Source: Discostella pseudostelligera
Lineage: Eukaryota > Bacillariophyta > Thalassiosirophyceae > Thalassiosirales > Thalassiosiraceae
Assembly: GCA_036940085.1 (NCBI GenBank)
Contig: JALLBK010000272.1
Coordinates: forward strand, 1-26,056
Direction of reading: 5' to 3'
Length of the DNA stretch: 26,056 nt
Shown piece after piece: positions 16,001 through 25,525 of the stretch (positions within the stretch are counted from its first letter, which is position 1; the number at the start of each line of letters is the position of its first letter). Made by a program: the position numbers and the translations under genes. The notes below the pieces were generated by a model. It ran no database searches. It was not told the DNA's origin and saw only the letters and a program-made list of their open reading frames with translations.

Positions 16001-19000
16001 GCCTGAGGACTGCCCACTTCGAAAGAGAGACGATCCATGCACATCCTCTTCAAATTGCAGTAGAGTTTTGCCTATTGTTGCTGCGCTGTCAAGCAAATCT
16101 TGTACAACTTCATCGTCACCGTCGATAACTTTTTGCTGGACGAACAACGTTGAAGCACAGTCCAACCCATTCAAAGCAATGTCTTTGAGATTCAAAAACC
16201 GCATCAATTCGGAGCTCATATCGATTGACTGCTCGGCCAATGGGGACACACCATCCCAAGAACGAATGCTTTCCGAATCAAGGCCGAGAATGTCTGCGGA
16301 ATAACCAGCCAAGCTGCAATAAATCGCTCTCTGAACCCGAAGCTTGGCTAGAAACTCTACTTCGTTATCTTGCCCAATGCCATTCTTGATTGACAACTGA
16401 GGAAGAAGTGCAAGTTCGACAAGCAAAGTCACGGCCCTGATTGTTTGCTGCGACACAGTTGACCCAATTTCACCTCGACCACTAGTTTTGTCGTTGTCGT
16501 CGCTGTCATTGTCCTCGTACTCATCCAAACCCCCTTGTCCCATCAGTGACATCAGTTCCTCCAAAGCCAACATATCTATGCTCAAAATTGTATTGACATT
16601 GGATATATCAATTGAAAGTCGTTTTTCAAGCACAAGAACGACCAAATCAAACTCCAACTCTTCGTTTACAACCAAGTGCCGTAATACTTCGAGAGCATAG
16701 TAAAGAACAGCAGGCTCCTCATCTATTAGACGACTTTGAATCAAGCCTACAACTTTCTCTACGTCTCTTATCATGTCCAGATTGGCCATCTCAGAGAGTG
16801 CCGCTGTGGCAGCCACTCGCATAATAGGATCTCTATCGTTAAATAGGATACGAAGGTTTGTTCAATGGGCGCGGTGAGGGTACAATATGAGACACTAAGT
16901 AAAGCGAAGCAAAACAGAAGAATGGGGTAAGACTTACTGAGATAGCATAGATTTCCCAACGACATCTATTACTCGTCGGAACAGACGCTTGTTACTCGAA
17001 CACATGACAGGCAACAGGCGAATTATAGTGGAGCGAACAGCTGGAGGTATCTCCTCCGTCACCAAGGATGACAGAAACGTCCAAGCAAGATGAGCCCCAT
17101 GTGCGTCTGAAACAATGCATTTCGTCGAGAGGAATTCTAATGAGTCAAGCAATGTTTCAGTCATCGGTGCTGAAGATCGGCTGGCAAGACATGCCCGAAC
17201 GGCATAGATGACAGAGGGAACCACACGAGACGCCAAACGTGGATATGATTGCAGGATCAATCGGAGGAACGTAAATGCATGAACTGATTCAACCGTCGAG
17301 GCTCCAGGAGATTTGATCGACACATGCAATAAGGATAAACCAATTAATAGACCAGCGCATTGATCTGGCAACGTCAGCGGGCGGCGTTGCCAACTACTGA
17401 TGAACGATACGGTGGGCGGACCTAACTCCGAGATGGAAGCAGTGACGATGTCTAACATCTTCAATAAATCTTGGCCCTCGTCCAATGAGTAGCGCAAAAT
17501 GTTCATCAAGTGCAGCCCAAAAGTTTCATCTGTACGCTCCTTGCCACTCTTCGTTCGACAACTAGCGCGGTGAAGTAACGATTCTCCCATTGTGCCCAGC
17601 CGAGTGGCACTGTCGAAACAGGCTGGTCGACATCGACAGATACACCCAAGAGCAGTTGACACTCCACCAATAAATAATTCGTTACTACTGATATCATCCG
17701 AATTTTCCAAACATTTCATAATTGACAAAAGCATATCAATCATGAGCGACACTTCGGCGTCCTCTTGCAAAGTCAGTATCAGTGCACCGAGTCTCAACGC
17801 TACTGTCGCATTTGCGATTGGAAGAAGATTGTTTTGAGGGAGAAAATTGATGCAATTATGGATTGTGGAGTATATCGGTGTGATATCCAACATTATCGAA
17901 GTATCAGCGAATTCCATTGTGGTGGTGAATTGTGGAAGAAGAACTGTGACGATTTGTTCCATCGACTCGGATATTGCATGAATGTAAGTCATAAGTCCAG
18001 TGTCGTCTTTCGCAACTGCCAAAATACCTTGAATTGTGTCACAGATCCCACGTAGCCAATCGTAACTTAGCTCAAAGATATCAACCAAGTGCGAACATTC
18101 TTTAGATAATGTAGCATGAACACTTTGTGTGAGGTAGCAAGTCAACGATGTTGAAAGGTACCGAACAATACTCGCAATTTGGGAGAGCGTCGTGACGCTT
18201 CTATTATAAAGTAGATTGATAGAACAACCCTTCAATATCTCTTGCAGTAGTATGCGTCGTTCTGCATGATGATGTTCGAAACGCTCTTTCGATTTTCGAG
18301 CTGCCAAAACACAAGAGGAGAACAGTGGTGATACCATCTCGACAAGGCTATACCCCGATGTCACCCCCGCGTTATCATTCATTTGCTTCATGATATGAAA
18401 CGCACGCCCAACACAAGTCCTAATCAAATATTTTCGTGACGAGTGATGCATTAACGTACCATACACCCTGGCAATCCCATTTTCGTCGTAGATGTTATCA
18501 TCCGAAGGGTCGTGATGCAAATAACACATGTAAGTGTAGGACTTCAAACATGCATTCAATACATGAACACCACCTCCATCGCCAAAGTCGTGCGTCTGCA
18601 AAACCAACTCCTCACATTGAACACACCACTTCTGCCATTGTTTTCGTAAAACTTTAGTGATTGCAATAGTATTTGATTTTTCCATTCTATCTTTGCCACT
18701 GTTGTCGTTAGAACAGTAGGAATGTAAACTGTGAAAGTAAGCATGGGCAGTGGATGCATAATTCATTCGAGTGGATGATGATTGGCTTCCCTGTCTCCCA
18801 CTTCCACCATCTCTGTTGGTGGATGATATTTCCTCTCCACAACAAAGAGAGCGAAGGATGCGCTCCCCTCTCTTGACCGCGGCTGGGTCCACTACAACAT
18901 GTCCATCATTGTCATTCGACAAAGACGCTGAAGATGTCGAAGTAATGGAATGCACGAGTGATTCAATGTAGGAATGCGCCAATCCCCTTCCAAGCTCGGC

Positions 19001-19267
19001 ATGTATCTCATCTGGAGAGGATGCATTGCGTAGAAGATTGTATGCGTTCTTGTCACTACTGCTCCTACTACCACTGACGCCATCAATTTTGTGTTTGGTG
19101 CTACAGTCGCCGCTGCTGCTTCTATCACTACCACCGCCACCCCCCGATGAGAGCTCGTCGAAGTTGATGAAGCGGCATCCAGAATGGAGACGATTTAGTA
19201 ACGCATTGATTTCCAAGTCATGTCGGGTAGGGTTGGTGGCGTTAGTAATGGGAGCTGGTTTACTCAT
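13074..19267 (-). CDS. Very large HEAT/ARM-repeat protein, focadhesin (DUF3730)-like
   Basis: Minus strand. Exon 1 is 19267-16938; the intron 16937-16833 (105 nt, GTAAGT...GATAG) joins phase 2 as KSMLSQ|DPIMRVAAT, a clean HEAT helix. The second block runs from 16832 to about 13760, then a frame change leads into 13775-13074. Total is about 2,030 residues. It is all-helical with repeated HEAT-like pairs (VRSTIIRLLPVM; DPIMRVAATAALSEM; EEPAVLYYALEVLRHLV). The N-terminus has a Gly/Ser-rich loop (residues about 43-75). No enzyme motif. Size, the all-HEAT make-up and the DPIMRVAA region resemble focadhesin, a SKI-complex and adhesion-linked scaffold in animals; I am moderately sure. The 3' end needs either a 44-nt intron (GTGCAAAT...TTCAG at 13760-13803) or a lost base near 13760. 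Shares a divergent promoter with the thioredoxin gene. Confidence 0.7.
16833..16937 (-). other. Intron 1 of the HEAT-repeat gene (105 nt)
   Basis: Donor GTAAGTC at 16937, acceptor ACGATAG ending at 16833, with a TTTAAC branch-like site just upstream. The alternative acceptor CTTAG near 16890 gives the wrong frame. Confidence 0.75.
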
Positions 19268-19635
19268 TGCCGCAGTATCTTGCTTAGTGAATGTTCGGTG
19301 GTCATGGTCGGCCCTTTATTATTTTCTCTGCGGCTGCGGTGCCGCAAGCTGTTTCCCGCCAAAATAGAAAATAGTGTGGTGAAAGATTTGGCGGGAAGTC
19401 GGATCAGCGGCACTCGAAAAAAAATTTGGCGGGGAATCTCTGCGTTGGGTTTTCCCGCCAAAAAGATTCGAATAAAGATACTTAACAGTCAAAAGTAATA
19501 TTAAAGATACTTAATAAATTTTAAAATTAAAATTTGAAATTTGAAATTTGAAATTAAAAAAGATATTGGCGTGCAGTGCACCACGTCACCGCGCGTAGAA
19601 CCAAATCAATACTCAATACCATCTGAATCTATTCT
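19268..19635. promoter_or_regulatory. Divergent promoter (HEAT protein / thioredoxin) with four E2F-like sites
   Basis: TTTCCCGCCAAAA at 19352-19364, TTTGGCGGGAA at 19387-19397, TTTGGCGGGGAA at 19425-19436 and TTTCCCGCCAAAAA at 19451-19464: four sites in about 110 bp, in both orientations. AT-rich DNA follows, with a 7-bp tandem (AATTTGA) at 19531-19555 and a repeated AAAGATACTTAA at about 19476 and 19503. Confidence 0.6.
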
Positions 19636-20206
19636 ATGGGCAACAGATCATCGTCATCAAAAGGAACAAGCATGGTGAAATACGTCGAATCGGATGGTGA
19701 ATGGATGGAATTGATGGAGCAATCCAAGGAGAAGTTGGTTGTTGTGGATTTCACGGCGTCTTGGTGAGTTGCCATCGCAGGCGCGGGTGTCTTTGCTCCA
19801 TACACGACCATCAGAGTGGTGTTGAGGGAGAAATAGTGCAAATAGTGTTTGGTGCTTTGATATTGTTACAACCGTGACATTCTCCTCCATCGTAATTTGT
19901 TGTTTTTACCCACGTATTAATGGTAATGGCCGTAACCCTCATCACATTGCGCACTACCCCGCTCGAAACCAAAATAGGTGCGGTCCCTGCCGAATGATCG
20001 CCCCACACTTCGAATCCATGTCCGCTGAATATGCCTCCAATGCCATTTTCGTTAAGGTGGATGTCGATGCCATGGACAAATTGGCACAGAAGTGTGGTAT
20101 TCGCGCCATGCCTACCTTTCAATTTTACAAGAATGGGGAGAAGGTTGATGAGTTCTCGGGGGCGGATATTGCCACGTTGAAAGAGAAGGTGTCGGCTTTG
20201 GTATGA
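19636..20206 (+). CDS. Thioredoxin (h-type), possible N-myristoylation
   Basis: Two exons, 19636-19763 and 19978-20206, flank a 214-nt intron (TCTTG|GTGAGT...ATAG|GTGCGG). The join rebuilds SWCGPCRM, proving the intron. The product is 118 residues. It is a small dithiol-disulfide reductase reduced by thioredoxin reductase. Seen: VVDFTAS before the active site (W43 C44 G45 P46 C47), IFVKVDVDAMD, the cis-Pro loop RAMPTF, FYKNGEKVDEF and a C-terminal helix. A normal cytosolic thioredoxin would begin at Met13 (MVKYVES). The extra MGNRSSSSKGTS has Gly2 and Ser6, as in N-myristoylated plant h-type thioredoxins, so it may sit on membranes; use of Met13 instead would give a soluble form. No plastid or mitochondrial leader. 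Confidence 0.93.
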
Positions 20207-20528
20207 GTTTGTTTTGTTGCAGCAAGTTGGACGAGTCAAATCTTAGTTGTGGGGAGAAATAATGGGAGATTTCAAATGGGTGGGTGTGGGTATGGACGGA
20301 TGTGTGGAGATATCGTACAACCTACAGATTGATGTAAGATAACGCAATGAACCCAGTGATATGCACCCTCCTCTTTAATTACATCAAATATCTCGCACTT
20401 GCTGCTTGCTGAAGGGGCAATTAAATAATATGTAGGTGAGCAATCAATATTCTGTCACGTTCGGTATCGAGTTGAGTGGAAAAGATTTGCGCATATCAAA
20501 TAAGATGATACTCCTCCGAAAATATCCG
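20207..20528. other. Convergent 3' intergenic region
   Basis: About 320 bp between the stops of the thioredoxin and proteasome genes. I see no gene or repeat; presumably 3' UTRs. Confidence 0.7.
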
Positions 20529-21945
20529 TCAATCATTTCGACAAGCCAACACATATTCTATTATCTGCACTTCATCATCCTTCTCCTCCCCTTCCCCATC
20601 TTCCCCTTTCGTACCTTGAATCAAGTACACCACCGCACCATACCCACTCAATATATCTCGTTCTAACGCGCTAACGAATGCTTTTCCACACACCTCGACC
20701 AATTCCTCGCCGTCTAAATCGGGCTGCCAAAGTGCTTCCGCAGTTCCATGTAATGATTTCGATGCTACGCCGGAACATATGAAGGTGTGTGATGATGATT
20801 TGGCCCCGAGCATGTCGGTACCGCAGAGAAAGGGTTTTTGTATTGTTCGGTATGCCGTCGTCCTTCGTATTGATAATGCTCGTCGTTTCTGGAAAGGAAG
20901 TAATTGTTGAGATGAGAAATCTTGAATTGTTGATTGAATTTCTTTTGGTGAATCATTTTCGTCGTCTGCCACGCATCCACTTTCAATATTTGCTTCATCT
21001 GAAACAATAGGAACACGAACAGTCTCCAACCCCACAATCACCGGCTCGACATAATACGGAGCATTCCGTCGTCGGTACAACAAATGGCTGATTAACATGG
21101 TGATTGCTCGTGGGCTCATCTTCCTGTTCTTCATAGTTGTTCCGGGAAATCCCATACAACCAGCCTTGCGTACCTTTCGACCCAGGGCCTAAAAGCCACT
21201 CCACAATAATCGCCGCCAGATGAAGAAATACTTGTCGTCGCACATGTGCGAAAAGTAGAGGAAGGTGTGTAGCCGTGTGTATTTNGATTGCAAAGCGGAT
21301 CAAGGAGGAGTATCAATAGAAATGCTGGGGCTTTGATTCTGTTGTTCTCGGATAGAAGTGGTGTAGACGTGGAGGCCTCTGTACAATAGGACGTAATTAT
21401 CGCTAGAAACACCACATGTCATCGCTTGTGAAGCTGCTCTTTGAAGTCTATCGGAGGCTATTTTTGAAGCTCAGGAGCTCATCTGAGCCTCATAGTATGT
21501 AGAACTGTACCAGGCGCGGTTCAGATGAGCTCCTGAGCTTCGAAAATAGCCTCCGATAGACCAACATCCAATTTAATTCCTCGGCAAAGCTCATGCCATC
21601 TCCGAACAAGCCGGTCCAAGCCATTAATGTGTTGGAATTGGGTAGTTGCAATATTCGAGGATTGCCTCCTCCTACTACTTCTCCATCTGCCAATCGATTA
21701 TTATTCTTAGCGGCGTCACCATCATCATCATTGGTACTATGACCACCAGCGGTCATGCTGTTACCGGTGGATATGGTCTGCATGCCCAATCCGAAACGCG
21801 CATCGATCGCAATTGCTACGGAGTTCCGACCGGCCATGGCCAAGATCGATCCACCGTTGAATTGACTTGGATCTGATCGTTGTGCATGGCAGAATGCTGT
21901 TAATAACGAGAGTAGTACTATAAACACCAACTGCATCTTATTCAT
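20529..21945 (-). CDS. PSMB3: Proteasome beta-3-like subunit with N-terminal signal peptide
   Basis: Two exons on the minus strand, 21945-21562 (128 codons) and 21188-20529 (220 codons with stop), give 347 residues against about 205 for ordinary beta-3. Beta-3 is a non-catalytic subunit of the 20S core. Family pieces: SDPSQFNGGSILAMAGRNSV and RFGLGMQTI (residues 24-58), PRILQLPNSNTLMAWTGLFGDG, then across the join MSFAEELNWML|ALGRKV, MSPRAITMLISHLLYRRRNAPYYVEPVIVGL, PFLCGTDMLGA, GTAEALWQPDLDGEELVEVCGKAFVSALERD, SGYGAVVYLI. Odd points: residues 1-21 form a textbook secretory signal (MNKMQLVFIVLLSLLTAFCHA|Q) where beta-3 normally starts at MSDPS; extra loops of about 30 and 60 residues lie at 60-93 and after VIVGLE. 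No Phe at +1, so not plastid-stroma type. The donor is GTCTAT, weak, and lies at a large inverted repeat. Confidence 0.8.
21189..21561 (-). other. 373-nt intron of the beta-3-like gene
   Basis: Inferred phase-0 intron with donor TTG|GTCTAT at 21561 and acceptor TTTTAG at 21189; joining gives EELNWML|ALGRKVRKAGC, matching the family's EEL...LA.KV pattern. It is longer than other introns here, contains the inverted repeat and one ambiguous base (N at 21285). Confidence 0.6.
21447..21560. repeat. 40-bp inverted repeat with 34-nt loop (hairpin)
   Basis: Arms 21447-21486 and 21521-21560 are reverse complements with one mismatch; the outer ends are TCTATCGGAGG and CCTCCGATAGA. On the minus transcript the hairpin starts one base into the intron, so the 5' splice site would be at its base. 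Could be a small inverted-repeat element, an introner-like insertion or an assembly fold-back. Confidence 0.95.
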
Positions 21946-22612
21946 GGTTGATGAGCATTCGAACCTCGCGTCGCGTACGCGACGGAAGAGTTGACGGTAC
22001 CGTATTTGGCGGGAAAGCTAGGCACCCTTCTCTTCCCGCCATTTTCGCCTCGTCATTAATCGCCAAACGTTCGCCACGATCTTTTCCCGCCATCTTTGTG
22101 CGTAGCTCCTGCCTGAGCCCCCAAAATGACAAATGACCAAGAATGTTGATGACCTTTGATGACCACAGAGTACCACAGCCCCTTTCACTCCGCATCAGCA
22201 AACGAGGCAGGGGGTTGGAGCAGGTTGCAGCTTGCCGAGCAGTACCATTCCAATTTGTCTAGGTAGTGAGATGATGCTTGAAGGATCGGGTGATGGTGAT
22301 GGTGGTGGGCCGCCTGTATGTCGGCAGTCGGCAGTCGGCAGCATGCAGTGCACCTTTGTCATCAACAGTGAATGAACTCAGCTGTCAGCACACTCAAGCC
22401 CGCATCAACACTAACTGGCTGACGCGGGTGCCCTACGACATTTTTTAGGTTTAAATGTGAGTGAAAGTTCGATTGACTCTGATCACTTCCAATATTCATC
22501 ATTTCCACCTATCCAATTAATTTGGGTGCCGTACGACTACGACATGAAAGTTCTCTGATAATGAGCCCTTCAAATATCCTTTGTCAAAGATCCATTTAAT
22601 TTAATTGCAATC
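21946..22612. promoter_or_regulatory. Divergent promoter (beta-3-like / MORN) with E2F-like sites
   Basis: TTTGGCGGGAAA at 22005-22016 (a perfect E2F-type palindromic form), TTCCCGCC at 22033-22040, TTTTCCCGCC at 22082-22091, plus CGCCAAA at 22071-22077. All lie within 140 bp of the beta-3 start. Toward the MORN gene there is a 7-bp tandem (GTCGGCA, three copies) at 22320-22341. No gene seen. Confidence 0.6.
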
Positions 22613-24877
22613 ATGGGAGTCATGTCAACTCCGGCATTTGCCGGTGCCAATTTTGACAGCAATGGCGGCTGTCTCCGCCACCCGGACGTCAAGCTAACGC
22701 AAAAAATGTTCACGGATGGGGGTAAGGTAGTCTACAAGGAATTGATGCGTCGCTGTCCCAAATGCAGCATAAAGCGACAACAGCAAGAGCAGGAGAACCT
22801 TGCTGCTGCCGCACAGGCATCCGACTCTTCCTACGCCAACAAGAGTCTGCAAAGCAGCAATCCTAGCTGCAAGCGGGGAAGTTTGAGCAGCAACGCAACA
22901 ACGCCATCGACGTCATTATCTTCCAATAGTAATAATCCCCTCTCCCGCTCGGCATCTCGGTCCCGATCTCGTGCTCGATCCAAATCGCGTGAACGCGATA
23001 GTGCCCTGCCAACATCTATACCACCGCGATCGGTCAGCAAGCCACGACAATCGGTGTGGGGTCAAGTTCCCTCGCAGCGAGATCATAACAACACGTCGAA
23101 GAGAGGGGGGACGGGGGAGGGAAGCACCACAGCACGTGATAATAATAACAGCAGCAGCAACAGCAAGAATCACATGCAAAAGAAGGTGTTTGATTCGCCA
23201 TTTGATCCAAAGGGACGATGTCATTATCATCCGAATATTAGTTTGGCGAAGAAGAAGCTGACAGGAGGTTGGAAGGTATGGTGCTTTAGCTAGTGGTTTT
23301 GTTTTTGCCCACTTTTTTGCATTGCGGGAAGCAAACGTTGTGCACTGTACTGATGCATCCTCGTTGGAATTCTCCATGTTTTCCCTACAAAGGTACTACT
23401 GGAAGCTTGTCCCAAATGCGTCGAAGACCGATATATCCAAGAAAGTCACAATTCCTCCGACAATCGATCCGTGGGTTCTCGTCGTTCCACCAAATCGGAC
23501 AATCGATCTGTATCCTCTCGTCATTCGACCCGATCGGACAATTCTCGTCGTTCGAACAAATCGGATTATCGATCTTCTTCCGCAAATAATCCTGTTCGAT
23601 CGCCAAGTGCTCCAAGATCAACTACTGCAGGGAGACTGGTGGGCACTCCAATGAGTGGCAAAAAGAAGGTGACGTCAGCAGAGAAGACGAATAATGCTCG
23701 ATATGAATGTCCATTCGGTGAGTGACTTTCATCGTATGCATTTATTTTGCTGGACAATCCGTCATTCGCTAATGCATTTCCCATGCCTGCCACATAGACA
23801 ATCAAGGATGTTGCCGCATACACCATCATGTCCGGCTGGCCAAGAAGAAGGTATTTTAATGCTCACGTTCATGTGCCGGTCCTAGTGATGAACTTCATGC
23901 TAACACACAGCACTCCTTTTCGCTCGCCTACACCAATTTGCAAACGAACTAACTTAATTGGCAAACAAAGTTAACTGGGGGCTGGAAAGTTATCCAAGAT
24001 GTTTGTCCAGAATGTGACGAAGAAGACAATTGTTCGGTAGATTCGAGGAGTAGTCGATTCAGTCGAAGATCGGTGGCATCAAGGGGGGGTCAAAAACCGG
24101 AGAGCAATGACTACAACAAATCGTCGTCGTCGGGCAAGGGTAAATCAGCAGCTGGTAGTGGCAACAAAGGCAGCAAACGATCTCCCGAGGGCGGGACACG
24201 GAGTGATGTTGAGCATTCTGCATCTTCTCAGTCCGAACAAATTCGTACTAAGTTGGATAAGGTGCACATCACCACGGAAGAGAATGGCGAGGACAGTATT
24301 CGATCAAGAACAAATCGCGAAAAGGCAACGAAGAAGGATAAGCTTGACAACAAGGACAAGAGTTCATCGAAAAGCAGCTATAAGAATGAGACTAGTAGCA
24401 GCTATGCTACCACAGCTAATCGGGTAAGTAGTAAGAACAATGATGTGACGGATCGAGATCGAGAAGTGAATGATGCTACTACGCCGAAGTATCAACGTCA
24501 ACGATCACAGCGCGCGCTGAAAGAATACAAGGATTTGTATGAGTCTGCCAAAGTCGTTAAGAATATGGTGTTTGTAGATGTCCATGGAGATTCAGGTCGG
24601 TACACAGGAGACGTGAACGAGTTTCGGATGCCCCATGGTATGGGTAACATCATCTATGAGCATGGCTTAGTGCAAGGTGGAAAGTGGGTAAGTTTTCTCT
24701 GTGATTGCGTCTTCCTGTTCATAAAAAGATATCACACTCATAACTTTGACTCTATAAATATGCAATCAGACAAACGGCGTGCTTGATGAGGGCTCCATAT
24801 CCTCAGGTGCGAAATCACTCTCCGAGAGTAAATCATCGTTGTCAAATAGAGTTGGGGTTCGATCAATAGATCCGTAG
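22613..24877 (+). CDS. MORN-repeat protein with three CxxH...CPxC modules
   Basis: Five exons: 22613-23275, 23393-23717, 23798-23850, 23971-24687, 24770-24877; introns 117, 80, 120 and 82 nt, all GT-AG. Joined length is 1866 nt, 621 residues, no stop. Three related modules occur: GGCLRHPDVKLTQKMFTDGG...RRCPKC, GRCHYHPNISLAKKKLTGGWKV...ACPKC and GCCRIHHHVRLAKKKLTGGWKV...VCPEC. Each has Cys-x2-His, a Lys-rich LAKKK, GGWKV and a closing CPxC, as expected for a small zinc fold. Linkers are Ser/Arg/Lys-rich (RSRSRARSKSRER; repeated RRS.KSDNRS). Near the C-terminus one or two MORN-like units (GRYTGDVNEFRMPHGMGNI, YEHG...GKWTNGVLDEG) suggest membrane or lipid contact. Role unknown. The module may be a lineage-specific domain; the last two are split by introns next to LTGGWKV. 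Confidence 0.82.
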
Positions 24878-25525
24878 TTACGCATGTATGAAATAATCTG
24901 AAATAAGTTATCTGTCGCTATGGCAGTGGTAGCAGCAGGCAGTAGCATGTCAGAATCCAGCCAGCTCTTAATTCTTTCATGCAATAGAAATTATTGTGAA
25001 GCTGATTTTGGATTTTGCTCATCGTCGTCGCTCCTCCAGAGAGTATGGTAGAGAGCTGCAGAGAGTATATATGTATGGTACATAGATACTCGAGCTACTC
25101 CTACGGGGTATGGTAGATACTTATCTTGAACTTGTCGCTCTACTGCAGAAGACTGCAGACTAGGTGTCACTTTTGAAATAACGGCCGCGTATTTGACGTC
25201 ATTCTGTGTGTCCTTAGAGCACTCTTCTCGTAGAATGTCGAGGAATGGCGTTACGACAAGATGCTGTTATGACGTGTCGATGTCTCTGGGAAAGACACTA
25301 ACCGATGTTGCACTTTCTTCAATCTACCTACGTAGGATTCAATACGGTCTGATTTTTTTGGCGCGCTCCATAATCGTTCTTTACCATACACTTCAACCTC
25401 CAGTAGCAACCCTGCCCGCCGCCGCCATCATGGAATGTAACCACACCCATCACCCATCGCCTTGACCTAATCTTCCATTTCTACCTGCCAAGCACCATTC
25501 CAATCGATATTTTCCATCGGCAGCA
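24878..25525. promoter_or_regulatory. Intergenic / promoter of the right-edge gene
   Basis: About 650 bp. TGACGTCA occurs at 25194-25201. Imperfect short repeats (GAGAGTAT/GGTATGGTAGA, CTGCAGA) lie at 25030-25160. A small upstream ORF (ATG at 25431, MECNHTHHPSP) precedes the next start. No other gene is convincing. Confidence 0.5.

Noticed and set aside
15793..16053. Frames on both strands within the HEAT gene
   Set aside because: All lie within the 1036-codon coding block and lack any domain pattern.
20995..21415. Two minus-strand frames in the beta-3 intron
   Set aside because: They cross the N and intron sequence, and neither continues the proteasome pattern; the phase-0 splice does.
25193..25465. 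90-codon plus-strand frame before the right-edge gene
   Set aside because: No domain, spans promoter-like DNA; only a short upstream ORF at its end is worth noting.
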